This document shows, piece by piece, positions 1 through 12,945 of a DNA stretch of 64,000 nucleotides. Below the pieces are notes generated by a model that saw only the letters and a list, made by a program, of their open reading frames with translations, did no database searches and was not told the DNA's origin. Source of the stretch: Ptiloglossa arizonensis (taxonomy: Eukaryota > Arthropoda > Insecta > Hymenoptera > Colletidae); assembly GCF_051014685.1 (NCBI RefSeq), contig NW_027478600.1, positions 496,001 through 560,000 on the forward strand. The letters are read 5' to 3'. How positions within the stretch are numbered: the first letter of the stretch is position 1; every line of letters begins with the position of its first letter. A program made the position numbers and the translations under genes.

Positions 1-660
1 GAAACGCTTGAGAAACTCAAAATTTTCGCAGTTCTGATGCTCGAAACGAATAACTAGAACGACCTATGGGAAAAGTATGGATACCATTGTAATCGGGCGA
101 GCTTCTACTTTCAGATGCAACAGAAATTTTACGGATTGGTCAATCCGTTCGCGAGATATGGCAGTTTGGAGGTAAGAAACGCATGAGAAACTAAAAATTT
201 TCGCAGTTCTGATGCTCGAAACGAATAACTAGAATGGCCTAGGGGAAAAGTACACATACCGTTGCAATTGGGCGAGTTTCTACTTTCAGATGCAACAGAA
301 ATTTTGCGGATTGTTCTATCAGTTCGAGAGATATGGCAGGTTGGAGGTAAGAAACGCTTGAGAAACTCAAAATTTTCGCAGTTCTGATGCTCGAAACGAA
401 TAACTAGAACGGCCTAGGGGAATGGTTCGCATACCGTTGTAATCGGGCGAGTTTCTACTTTCAGGTGCAACAGAAATTTTGCGGATTGGTCAATCCGTTC
501 GCGAGATATGGCAGTTTGGAGGTAAGAAACGCTTGAGAAACCCAAAATTTTCGCAGCTCTGATGCTCGAAACGAATAACTAGAATGGCCTAGGGGTAAAG
601 TACACATACCGTTGCAATTGGGGGAGTTTCTACTTTCAGATGCAACAGAAATTTTGCGGA
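1..660 (+). repeat. Dispersed duplication: matches 4726-5385
   Basis: Rare variants GACCTATGGG, TATGGATACCATTG, GAGAAACTAAAAAT after GCATGAG, CTATCAGTTCGAGAG and GAGAAACCCAAAAT occur in the same order here and 4725 bp (exactly 27 monomers) downstream. The copies have a few substitutions (for example GTTCTATC at about 313 against GGTCTATC) and diverge after about 660, where one continues with CTATCCGTTCGAGAG and the other with CAATCCGTTCGCGAG. A shorter third relative lies at about 16800-17325, where CTAGCACGGCC and GACCTATGGG again occur together. Confidence 0.8.
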
Positions 661-1876
661 TTGGTCTATCCGTTCGAGAGATATGGCAGTTTGGAGGTAA
701 GAAACGCTTGAGAAACTCAAAATTTTCGCAGTTCTGATGCTCGAAACGAATAACTAGAACGGCCTAGGGGAAAGGTTGACATACCGTTGTAATCGGGCGA
801 GTTTCTACTTTCAGATGCAACAGAAATTTTGTGGATTGGTCAATCCGTTCGCGAGATATGGCAGTTTGGACGTAAGAAACGCTTGAGAAACTAAAAATTT
901 TCGCAGTTCTGATGCTCGAAACGAATAACTAGAACAGCCTAGGGGAAAGGTTGACATACCGTTGTAATCGGGCGAGTTTCTACTTTCAGATGCAACAGAA
1001 ATTTTGTGGATTGGTCAATCCGTTCGCGAGATATGGCAGTTTGGACGTAAGAAACGCTTGAGAAACTAAAAATTTTCGCAGTTCTGATGCTCGAAACGAA
1101 TAACTAGAGCGGCCTAGGGGAAAAGTACGCATACCGTTGTAATCGGGCGAGTTTCTACTTTCAGATGCAACAGAAATTTTGCGGATTGGTAAATCCGTTC
1201 GCGAGATATGGCAGTTTGGAGGTAAGAAACGCTTGAGAAACTAAAAATTTTAGCAGTTCTGATGCTCGAAACGAATAACTAGAACGGCCTAGGGTTAAAG
1301 TACGCATACAGTTGTAATCGGGCGAGTTTCTACTTTCAGATGCAACAGAAATTTTGCGGATTGGTCAATCCGTTCGCGCGATACGGCAGTTTGGAGGTGA
1401 GAAACGCTTGAGAAACTCAAAATTTTCGCAGCTCTGATGCTCAAAACGAATAACTAGAATGGCCTAGGGGAAAAGTACACATACCGTTGCAATTGGGCGA
1501 GTTTCTACTTTCAGATGCAACAGAAATTTTGCGGATTGGTCTATCCGTTCGAGAGATATGGCAGTTTGGAGGTAAGAAACGCTTGAGAAACTCAAAATTT
1601 TCGCAGTTCTGATGCTCGAAACGAATAACTAGAACGGCCTAGGGGAATGGTTCGCATACCGTTGTAATCGGGCGAGTTTCTACTTTCAGGTGCAACAGAA
1701 ATTTTGCGGATTGGTCAATCCGTTCGCGAGATATGGCAGTTTGGAGGTAAGAAACGCTTGAGAAACTCAAAATTTTCGCAGCTCTGATGCTCGAAACGAA
1801 TAACTAGAATGGCCTAGGGGAAAAGTACACATACCGTTGCAATTGGGCGAGTTTCTACTTTCAGATGCAACAGAAA
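596..1876 (+). repeat. Dispersed duplication: matches 9870-11150
   Basis: The run of variants GGGGGAGTTTC, two successive GGTTGACATACC units, GGTAAATCC, AATTTTAGCAG, AGGGTTAAAGTACG, CGCGATACGGC and GGAATGGTTCGC recurs 9274 bp downstream, which is 53 monomers less the 1-bp deletion at 6030/6031. Only scattered substitutions separate the copies (for example CTAGAGCGG at about 1106). The match ends at about 11150, where TTTTGTGGATTGG replaces TTTTGCGGATTGG. It shows that blocks of seven or more monomers were copied over nearly 10 kb. Confidence 0.8.
1372..1388 (+). other. CENP-B-box-like motif, 8 of 9 core bases
   Basis: The 17 bases GTTCGCGCGATACGGCA match the CENP-B box core (TTCG, A, CGGG at fixed spacing) at eight of nine positions, failing only at the last G. 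The same variant occurs at 2947, 10646, 11870, 12744, 13444, 13619, 13969 and 15369. The ordinary monomer form GTTCGCGAGATATGGCA matches seven of nine, as does TACCGTTGTAATCGGGC at monomer positions 82-98. Function is not shown; in a satellite rich in CpG this may be chance. Confidence 0.35.
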
Positions 1877-4800
1877 TTTTGCGGATTGGTCTATCCGTTC
1901 GAGAGATATGGCAGTTTGGAGGTAAGAAACGCTTGAGAAACTCAAAATTTACGCAGTTCTGATGCTCGAAACGAATAACTAGAACGGCCTAGGGGAAAGG
2001 TTGGCATACCGTTGTAATCGGGCGAGTTTCTATTTTCAGATGCAACAGAAATTTTGTGGATTGGTCAATCCGTTCGCGAGATATGGCAGTTTGGACGTAA
2101 GAAACGCTTGAGAAACTCAAAATTTTCGCAGTTCTGATGCTCGAAACGAATAACTAGAACGGCCTAGGGGAAAAGTACTCATACCGTTGAAATCGGGCGA
2201 GTTTCTACTTTCAGGTGCAACAGAAATTTTGCGGATTCGTCAATCCGTTCGCGAGATGTGGCAGTTTGGAGGTAAGAAACGCATGAGAAACTCAAAATTT
2301 TCGCAGTTCTGATGCTCGAAACGAATAACTAGAACGGCCTAGGGGAAAAGTACGCATACTGTTGTAACCGGGCGAGTTTCTACTTTCAGATGCAACAGAA
2401 ATTTTGCGGATTGGTCAATCCGTTCGCGAGATATGGCTGTTTGGAGGTAAGAAACGCTTGAGAAACAAACAATTTTCGCAGTTCTGATGCTCGAAACGAA
2501 TAACTAGAATGGCCTAAGGGAAAAGTACACACACCGTTGCAATTGGTCGAGTTTCTACTTTCATATGCAACAGAAATTTTGCGGATTGGACTATCCGTTC
2601 GAGAGATATGGCAGTTTGGAGGTAAGAAACGCTTGAGCAACTCAAAATTTTCGCAGTTCTGCTGCTCGAAACGAATAACCAGAACGGCCTACGGGAAAAG
2701 TACGCATACCGTTGTAATCGGGCGAGTTTCTACTTTCAGATGCAATAGAAATTTTGCGGATTGGTCAATCCGTTCGCGAGATATGGCAGTTTGGAGGTAA
2801 GAAACGCTTGAGAAACTAAAAATTTTAGCAGTTCTGATGCTCGAAACGAATAACTAGAACGGCCTAGGCTGAAAGTACGCATATAGTAGTAATCGGGCGA
2901 GTTTCTACCTTCAGATGCAACAGAAATTTTGCGGATTGGTCAATCCGTTCGCGCGATACGGCAGTTTGGAGGTGAGAAACGCTTGAGAAACTCAAAATTT
3001 TCGCAGCTCTCATGCTCAAAACGAATAACTAGAATGGCCTAGGGGAAAAGTACACATACCGTTGCAATTGGGCGAGTTTCTACTTTCAGATGCAACAGAA
3101 ATTTTGCGGATTGGTCTATCCGTTCGAGAGATATAGCAGTTTGGAGGTAAGAAACGCTTGAGAAACTCAAAATTTTCGCAGCTCTGATGCTCGAAACGAA
3201 TAACTAGAACGGCCTAGGGGAAAAGTACTCATACCGTTGAAATCGGGCGAGTTTCTACTTTCAGGTGCAACAGAAATTTTGCGGATTCGTCAATCCGTTC
3301 GCGAGATGTGGCAGTTTGGAGGTAAGAAACGCATGAGAAACTCAAAATTTTCGCAGCTCTGATGCTCGAAACGAATATCTAGAACGGCCTAGGGGAAAAG
3401 TACTCATACCGTTGAAATCGGGCGAGATTCTACTTTCAGGTGCAACAGAAATTTTGCGGATTCGTCAATCCGTTCGCGAGATGTGGCAGTTTGGAGGTAA
3501 GAAACGCATGAGAAACTCAAAATTTTCGCAGTTCTGATGCTCGAAACGAATAACTAGAACGGCCTAGGGGAAAAGTACGCATACTGTTGTAAGCGGGCGA
3601 GTTTCTACTTTCAGATGCAACAGAAATTTTGCGGATTGGTCAATCCGTTCGCGAGATATGGCTGTTTGGAGGTAAGAAACGCTTGAGAAACTAAAAATTT
3701 TCGCAGTTCTGATGCTCGAAACGAATAACTAGAACGGCCTAGGGGAAAAGTACGCATACTGTTGTAACCGGGCGAGTTTCTACTTTCAGATGCAACAGAA
3801 ATTTTGCGGATTGGTCTATCCGTTCGAGAGATATGGCAGTTTGGAGGTAAGAAACGCTTGAGCAACTCAAAATTTTCGCAGTTCTGATGCTCGAAAAGAA
3901 TAACCAGAACGGCCTACGGGAAAAGTACGCATACCGTTGTAATCGGGCGAGTTTCTACTTTCAGATGCAACAGAAATTTTGCGGATTGGTCAATCCGTTC
4001 GCGAGATATGGCAGTTTGGACGTAAGAAACGCTTGAGAAACTCAAAATTTTCGCAGGTCTGATGCTCGAAACGAATAACTAGAACGGCCTAGGGCAAAGG
4101 TTGGCATACCGTTGTAATCGGGCGAGTTTCTACTTTCAGATGCAACAGAAATTTTGTGGATTGGTCAATCCGTTCGCGAGATATGGCAGTTTGGACGTAA
4201 GAAACGCTTGAGGAACTCAAAATTTTCGCAGTTCTGATGCACGAAACGAATAACTAGAACGGCCTAGGGGAAAAGTACTCATACCGTTGAAATCGGGCGA
4301 GTTTCTACTTTCAGGTGCAACAGAAATTTTGCGGATTCGTCAATCCGTTCGCGAGATGTGGCATTTTGGAGGTAAGAAACACTTGAGCAACTCAAAATTT
4401 TCGCAGTTCTGATGCTCGAAACGAATAACTAGCACGGCCTAGGGGAAAAGTACTCATACCGTTGAAATCGGGCGAGTTTCTACTTTCAGGTGCAACAGAA
4501 ATTTTGCGGATTCGTCAATCCGTTCGCGAGATGTGGCAGTTTGGAAGTAAGAAACGCTTGAGCAACTCAAAATTTTCGCAGTTCTGATGCTCGAAACGAA
4601 TAACCAGAACGGCCTAGGGGAAATGTTCGCATACCGTTGTAATCGGGCGAGTTTCTACTTTCAGATGCAACAGAAATTTTGCGGATTGGTCAATCCGTTC
4701 GCGAGACATGGCAGTTTGGAGGTGAGAAACGCTTGAGAAACTCAAAATTTTCGCAGTTCTGATGCTCGAAACGAATAACTAGAACGACCTATGGGAAAAG

Positions 4801-6174
4801 TATGGATACCATTGTAATCGGGCGAGCTTCTACTTTCAGATGCAACAGAAATTTTACGGATTGGTCAATCCGTTCGCGAGATATGGCAGTTTGGAGGTAA
4901 GAAACGCATGAGAAACTAAAAATTTTCGCAGTTCTGATGCTCGAAACGAATAACTAGAATGGCCTAGGGGAAAAGTACACATACCGTTGCAATTGGGCGA
5001 GTTTCTACTTTCAGATGCAACAGAAATTTTGCGGATTGGTCTATCAGTTCGAGAGATATGGCAGGTTGGAGGTAAGAAACGCTTGAGAAACTCAAAATTT
5101 TCGCAGTTCTGATGCTCGAAACGAATAACTAGAACGGCCTAGGGGAATGGTTCGCATACCGTTGTAATCGGGCGAGTTTCTACTTTCAGGTGCAACAGAA
5201 ATTTTGCGGATTGGTCAATCCGTTCGCGAGATATGGCAGTTTGGAGGTAAGAAACGCTTGAGAAACCCAAAATTTTCGCAGCTCTGATGCTCGAAACGAA
5301 TAACTAGAATGGCCTAGGGGAAAAGTACACATACCGTTGCCATTGGGGGAGTTTCTACTTTCAGATGCAACAGAAATTTTGCGGATTGGTCAATCCGTTC
5401 GCGAGATATGGCAGTTTGGAGGTAAGAAACGCTTGAGAAACTCAAAATTTTCGCAGTTCTGATGCTCCAAACGAATAACCAGAACGGCCTAGGGGAAAAG
5501 TACGCATACCGTTGTAATCGGGCGAGTTTCTACTTTCAGATGCAACAGAAATTTTGCGGATTGGTCAATCCGTTCGCGAGATATGGCAGTTTGGAGGTAA
5601 GAAACGCTTGAGAAACTCAAAATTTTCGCAGTTCTGATGCTCCAAACGAATAACCAGAACGGCCTAGGGGAAAAGTACACTTACCGTTGCAATTGGGCGA
5701 GTTTCTACTTTCAGATGCAACAGAAATTTTGCGGATTGGTCTATCCGTTCGAGAGATATGGCAGTTTGGAGGTAAGAAACCCTTGAGCAACTCAAATTTT
5801 TCGCAGTTCTGATACTCGAAACGAATAACCAGAACGGCCTACGGGAAAAGTACGCATACCGTTGTAATCGGGCGAGTTTCTACTTTCAGATGCAACAGAA
5901 ATTTTGCGGATTGGTCAATCCGTTCGCGAGATATGGCAGTTTGGACGTAAGAAACGCTTGAGAAACTCAAAATTTTCGCAGTTCTGATGCTCGAAACGAA
6001 TAACTAGAACGGCCTAGGGGAAAGGTTGGCTACCGTTGTAATCGGGCGAGATTCTACTTTCAGATGCAACAGAAATTTTGTGGATTGGTCAATCCGTTCG
6101 CGAGATATGGTAGTTTGGACGTAAGAAACGCTTGAGAAACTTAAAATTTTCGCAGTTCTGATGCTCGAAACGAA

Positions 6175-9100
6175 TAACCAGAACGGCCTAGGGGAAAAGT
6201 ACGCATACCGTTGTAATCGGGCGAGTTTCTACTTTCAGATGCAACAGAAATTTTGCGGATTGGGCTATCCATTCGCGAGATATGGCAGTTTGGAGGTAAG
6301 AAACGCTTGAGACACTCAAAATTTTCGCAGTTCTGATGCTCGAAACGAATAACTAGAACGGCCTAGGTGAAAAGTACGCATACTGTTGTAACCGGGCGAG
6401 TTTCTACTTTCAGATGCAACAGAAATTTTGTGGATTGGTCAATCCGTTCGCGAGATATGGCAGTTTGGACGTAAGAAACGCTTGAGCAACTCAAGTTTTT
6501 CGCAGTTCTGATGCTCGAAACGAATAACTAGAACGGCCTAGGGGAAAGGTTGGCATACCGTTGTAATCGGGCGAGTTTCTACTTTCAGATGCAACAGAAA
6601 TTTTGTGGATTGGTCAATCCGTTCGCGAGATATGGCAGTTTGGACGTAAGAAACGCTTGAGAAACTAAAAATTTTCGCAGTTCTGATGCTCGAAACGAAT
6701 AACTAGAACGGCCTAGGTGAAAAGTACGCATACTGTTGTAACCGGGCGAGTTTCTACTTTCAGATGCAACAGAAATTTTGCGGATTGGTCAATCCGTTCG
6801 CGAGATATGGCAGTTTGGAGGTAAGAAACGCTTGAGAAACTCAAAATTTTCGCAGTTCTGATGCTCGAAACGAATAACCAGAACGGACTAGGGGAAAAGT
6901 ACGCATACCGTTGTAATCGGGCGAGTTTCTACTTTCAGATGCAACAGAAATTTTGCGGATTGGTCAATCCGTTCGCGAGATATGGCAGTTTGGATGTAAG
7001 AAACGCTTGAGAAACTCAAAATTTTCGCAGTTCTGATGCTCCAAACGAATAACCAGAACGGCCTAGGGGAAAAGTACGCATACCGTTGTAATCGGGCGAG
7101 TTTCTACTTTCAGATGCAACAGAAATTTTGCGGATTGGTCAATCCGTTCGCGAGATATGGCAGTTTGGATGTAAAAAACGCTTGAGAAACTAAAAATTTT
7201 CGCAGTTCTGATGCTCGAAACGAATAACTAGAACGGCCTAGGGGAAAAGTACTCATACCGTTGTAATCGGGCGTGTTTCAACTTTCAGATGCAACAGAAA
7301 TTTTGCGGATTTGTCTATCCGTTCGCGAGATATGGCAGTCTGGATAGAGGAAACGCTTGAGAAACTCAAAATTTTCGCAGTTCTGATGCTCGACAAGCAT
7401 AACTAGAACGGCCTAGGGGAAAAGTACACATACCGTTGCAATTGGGCGTGTGTATACTTTCAGATGCAACAGAAATTTTGTGGATTGGTCAATCCGTTCG
7501 CGAGATATGGCAGTTTGGAGGTAAGAAACGCTTGAGAAACTCAAAATTTTCGCAGTTCTGATGCTCGAAACGAATAACTAGAACGGCCTAGGGGAATGGT
7601 TCTCATACCGTTGTAATCGGGCGAGTTTCTACTTTCAGGTGCAACAGAAATTTTGCGGATTGGTCAATCCGTTCGCGAGATATGGCAGTTTGGAGGTAAG
7701 AAATGCTTGAGAAACTCAAAATTTTCGAAGTTCTGATGCTCCAAACGAATAACCAGAACGGCCTAGGGGAAAAGTACGCATACCGTTGTAATCGGGCGAG
7801 TTTCTACTTTCAGATGCAACAGAAATTTTGCGGATTGGGCTATCCATTCGCGAGATATGGCAGTTTGGAGGTAAGAAACGCTTGAGACACTCAAAATTTT
7901 CGCAGTTCTGATGCTCGAAACGAATAACTAGAACGGCCTAGGTGAAAAGTACGCATACTGTTGTAACCGGGCGAGTTTCTACTTTCAGATGCAACAGAAA
8001 TTTTGTGGATTGGTCAATCCGTTCGCGAGATATGGCAGTTTGGACGTAAGAAACGCTTGAGAAACTCAAAATTTTCGCAGTTCTGATGCTCGAAACGAAT
8101 AACTAGAACGGCCTAGGGGAAAGGTTGGCATACCGTTGTAATCGGGCGAGTTTCTACTTTCAGATGCAACAGAAATTTTGTGGATTGGTCAATCCGTTCG
8201 CGAGATATGGCAGTTTGGACGTAAGAAACGCTTGAGAAACTAAAAATTTTCGCAGTTCTGATGCTCGAAACGAATAACTAGAACGGCCTAGGTGAAAAGT
8301 ACGCATACTGTTGTAACCGGGCGAGTTTCTACTTTCAGATGCAACAGAAATTTTGCGGATTGGTCAATCCGTTCGCGAGATATGGCAGTTTGGAGGTAAG
8401 AAACGCTTGAGAAACTCAAAATTTTCGCAGTTCTGATGCTCGAAACGAATAACCAGAACGGACTAGGGGAAAAGTACGCATACCGTTGTAATCGGGCGAG
8501 TTTCTACTTTCAGATGCAACAGAAATTTTGCGGATTGGTCAATCCGTTCGCGAGATATGGCAGTTTGGATGTAAGAAACGCTTGAGAAACTCAAAATTTT
8601 CGCAGTTCTGATGCTCCAAACGAATAACCAGAACGGCCTAGGGGAAAAGTACGCATACCGTTGTAATCGGGCGAGTTTCTACTTTCAGATGCAACAGAAA
8701 TTTTGCGGATTGGTCAATCCGTTCGCGAGATATGGCAGTTTGGATGTAAAAAACGCTTGAGAAACTAAAAATTTTCGCAGTTCTGATGCTCGAAACGAAT
8801 AACTAGAACGGCCTAGGGGAAAAGTACTCATACCGTTGTAATCGGGCGTGTTTCAACTTTCAGATGCAACAGAAATTTTGCGGATTTGTCTATCCGTTCG
8901 CGAGATATGGCAGTCTGGATAGAGGAAACGCTTGAGAAACTCAAAATTTTCGCAGTTCTGATGCTCGACAAGCATAACTAGAACGGCCTAGGGGAAAAGT
9001 ACACATACCGTTGCAATTGGGCGTGTGTATACTTTCAGATGCAACAGAAATTTTGTGGATTGGTCAATCCGTTCGCGAGATAAGGCAGTTTGGAGGTAAG

Positions 9101-9275
9101 AAACGCTTGAGAAACTCAAAATTTTCGCAGTTCTGATGCTCGAAACGAATAACTAGAACGGCCTAGGGGAATGGTTCTCATACCGTTGTAATCGGGCGAG
9201 TTTCTACTTTCAGGTGCAACAGAAATTTTGCGGATTGGTCAATCCGTTCGCGAGATATGGCAGTTTGGAGGTAAG
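6175..9275 (+). repeat. 9-mer (1575-bp) tandem duplication
   Basis: Positions 6175-7700 correspond to 7750-9275 at a constant offset of 1575 bp, nine monomers. Shared rare markers include GGGCTATCCATTCG, CTTGAGACACTC (6306 and 7881), AGGTGAAAAGTACG, AACGGACTAGG, TGGATGTAAAAAACG, CAGTCTGGATAGAGG (7338 and 8913), CGACAAGCATAAC and GCGTGTGTATAC. Few substitutions are seen, for example GAGCAACTCAAG in the first copy and GATAAGGCAG in the second. The start of a third copy (TTTTCGAAG, CTTGAGACAC at 9631) runs to about 9840 before diverging. Confidence 0.85.
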
Positions 9276-11199
9276 AAACGCTTGAGAAACCCAAAATTTT
9301 CGCAGCTCTGATGCTCGAAACGAATAACTAGAATGGCCTAGGGGAAAAGTACACATACCGTTGCAATTGGGGGAGTTTCTACTTTCAGATGCAACAGAAA
9401 TTTTGCGGATTGGTCAATCCGTTCGCGAGATATGGCAGTTTGGAGGTAAGAAACGCTTGAGAAACTCAAAATTTTCGAAGTTCTGATGCTCCAAACGAAT
9501 AACCAGAACGGCCTAGGGGAAAAGTACGCATACCGTTGTAATCGGGCGAGTTTCTACTTTCAGATGCAACAGAAATTTTGCGGATTGGGCTATCCATTCG
9601 CGAGATATGGCAGTTTGGAGGTAAGAAACGCTTGAGACACTCAAAATTTTCGCAGTTCTGATGCTCGAAACGAATAACTAGAACGGCCTAGGTGAAAAGT
9701 ACGCATACTGTTGTAAACGGGCGAGTTTCTACTTTCAGATGCAACAGAAATTTTGTGGATTGGTCAATCCGTTCGCGAGATATGGCAGTTTGGACGTAAG
9801 AAACGCTTGAGAAACTCAAAATTTTCGCAGTTCTGATGCTCGAAACGAATAACTAAAACGGCCTAGGGGAAAAGTACACATACCGTTGCAATTGGGGGAG
9901 TTTCTACTTTCAGATGCAACAGAAATTTTGCGGATTGGTCTATCCGTTCGAGAGATATGGCAGTTTGGAGGTAAGAAACGCTTGAGAAACTCAAAATTTT
10001 CGCAGTTCTGATGCTCGAAACGAATAACTAGAACGGCCTAGGGGAAAGGTTGACATACCGTTGTAATCGGGCGAGTTTCTACTTTCAGATGCAACAGAAA
10101 TTTTGTGGATTGGTCAATCCGTTCGCGAGATATGGCAGTTTGGACGTAAGAAACGCTTGAGAAACTAAAAATTTTCGCAGTTCTGATGCTCGAAACGAAT
10201 AACTAGAACGGCCTAGGGGAAAGGTTGACATACCGTTGTAATCGGGCGAGTTTCTACTTTCAGATGCAACAGAAATTTTGTGGATTGGTCAATCCGTTCG
10301 CGAGATATGGCAGTTTGGACGTAAGAAACGCTTGAGAAACTAAAAATTTTCGCAGTTCTGATGCTCGAAACGAATAACTAGAACGGCCTAGGGGAAAAGT
10401 ACGCATACCGTTGTAATCGGGCGAGTTTCTACTTTCAGATGCAACAGAAATTTTGCGGATTGGTAAATCCGTTCGCGAGATATGGCAGTTTGGAGGTAAG
10501 AAACGCTTGAGAAACTAAAAATTTTAGCAGTTCTGATGCTCGAAACGAATAACTAGAACGGCCTAGGGTTAAAGTACGCATACAGTTGTAATCGGGCGAG
10601 TTTCTACTTTCAGATGCAACAGAAATTTTGCGGATTGGTCAATCCGTTCGCGCGATACGGCAGTTTGGAGGTGAGAAACGCTTGAGAAACTCAAAATTTT
10701 CGCAGCTTTGATGCTCAAAACGAATAACTAGAATGGCCTAGGGGAAAAGTACACATACCGTTGCAATTGGGCGAGTTTCTACTTTCAGATGCAACAGAAA
10801 TTTTGCGGATTGGTCTATCCGTTCGAGAGATATGGCAGTTTGGAGGTAAGAAACGCTTGAGAAACTCAAAATTTTCGCAGTTCTGATGCTCGAAACGAAT
10901 AACTAGAACGGCCTAGGGGAATGGTTCGCATACCGTTGTAATCGGGCGAGTTTCTACTTTCAGGTGCAACAGAAATTTTGCGGATTGGTCAATCCGTTCG
11001 CGAGATATGGCAGTTTGGAGGTAAGAAACGCTTGAGAAACTCAAAATTTTCGCAGCTCTGATGCTCGAAACGAATAACTAGAATGGCCTAGGGGAAAAGT
11101 ACACATACCGTTGCAATTGGGCGAGTTTCTACTTTCAGATGCAACAGAAATTTTGTGGATTGGTCAATCCGTTCGCGAGATATGGCAGTTTGGACGTAA

Positions 11200-12945
11200 G
11201 AAACGCTTGAGAAACTCAAAATTTTCGCAGTTCTGATGCTCGAAACGAATAACTAGAACGGCCTAGGGGAAAAGAACTCATACCGTTGAAATCGGGCGAG
11301 TTTCTACTTTCAGGTGCAACAGAAATTTTGCGGATTCGTCAATCCGTTCGCGAGATGTGGCAGTTTGGAGGTAAGAAACGCATGAGAAACTTAAAATTTT
11401 CGCAGTTCTGATGCTCGAAACGAATAACTAGAACGGCCTAGGGAAAGGTTGGCATACCGTTGTAATCGGGCGAGTTTCTACTTTCAGATGCAACAGAAAT
11501 TTTGTGGATTGGTCAATCCGTTCGCGAGATATGGCAGTTTGGACGTAAGAAACGCTTGAGAAACTATAAATTTTCGCAGTTCTGATGCTCGAAACGAATA
11601 ACTAGAACGGCCTAGGGGAAAAGTACGCATACCGTTGTAATCGGGCGAGTTTCTACTTTCAGATGCAACAGAAATTTTGCGGATTGGTAAATCCGTTCGC
11701 GAGATATGGCAGTTTGGAGGTAAGAAACGCTTGAGAAACTAAAAATTTTAGCAGTTCTGATGCTCGAAACGAATAACTAGAACGGCCTAGGGTTAAAGTA
11801 CGCATACAGTTGTAATCGGGCGAGTTTCTACTTTCAGATGCAACAGAAATTTTGCGGATTGGTCAATCCGTTCGCGCGATACGGCAGTTTGGAGGTGAGA
11901 AACGCTTGAGAAACTCAAAATTTTCGCAGCTCTGATGCTCGAAACGAATAACGAGAATGGCCTAGGGGAAAAGTACACATACCGTTGCAATTGGGCGAGT
12001 TTCTACTTTCAGATGCAACAGAAATTTTGCGGATTTGTCTATCCGTTCGAGAGATATGGCAGTTTGGACGTAAGAAACGCTTGAGAAACTCAAAATTTTC
12101 GCAGTTCTGATGCTCGAAACGAATAACTAGAACGGCCTAGGGGAAAAGAACTCATACCGTTGAAATCGGGCGAGTTTCTACTTTCAGGTGCAACAGAAAT
12201 TTTGCGGATTCGTCAATCCGTTCGCGAGATGTGGCAGTTTGGAGGTAAGAAACGCATGAGAAACTCAAAATTTTCGCAGTTCTGATGCTCGAAACGAATA
12301 ACTAGAACGGCCTAGGGAAAGGTTGGCATACCGTTGTAATCGGGCGAGTTTCTACTTTCAGATGCAACAGAAATTTTGTGGATTGGTCAATCCGTTCGCG
12401 AGATATGGCAGTTTGGACGTAAGAAACGCTTGAGAAACTATAAATTTTCGCAGTTCTGATGCTCGAAACGAATAACTAGAACGGCCTAGGGGAAAAGTTC
12501 GCATACCGTTGTAATCGGGCGAGTTTCTACTTTCAGATGCAACAGAAATTTTGCGGATTGGTAAATCCGTTCGCGAGATATGGCAGTTTGGAGGTAAGAA
12601 ACGCTTGAGAAACTAAAAATTTTAGCAGTTCTGATGCTCGAAACGAATAACTAGAACGGCCTAGGGTTAAAGTACGCATACAGTTGTAATCGGGCGAGTT
12701 TCTACTTTCAGATGCAACAGAAATTTTGCGGATTGGTCAATCCGTTCGCGCGATACGGCAGTTTGGAGGTGAGAAACGCTTGAGAAACTCAAAATTTTCG
12801 CAGCTCTGATGCTCGAAACGAATAACGAGAATGGCCTAGGGGAAAAGTACACATACCGTTGCAATTGGGCGAGTTTCTACTTTCAGATGCAACAGAAATT
12901 TTGCGGATTTGTCTATCCGTTCGAGAGATATGGCAGTTTGGAGGT
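11200..12945 (+). repeat. 5-mer (875-bp) tandem duplication
   Basis: The markers GAAAAGAACTCATACC, CCTAGGGAAAGGTTGG (which carries a 1-bp deletion in the G run), GAGAAACTATAAAT, AATTTTAGCAG, AGGGTTAAAG, CGCGATACGGC and CGAATAACGAGAATGG occur in the same order in both halves, 874-875 bp apart. Because the same 1-bp deletion is present in both (near 11441 and 12315), it predates the duplication. Confidence 0.85.

Noticed and set aside
61..70. Restriction-like palindromes CCTAGG and TCGCGA in most monomers as functional sites
   Set aside because: Six-base palindromes are expected by chance in a repeated unit, and CCTAGG is changed freely in variants (CCTACGG, CCTAGTG, CCTATGG).
421..440. RNA polymerase III B-box-like GGTTCGCATACC in one monomer family
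   Set aside because: It matches the start of the B-box core but not the following A and CC spacing, and no A box or T-run terminator sits at a suitable distance.
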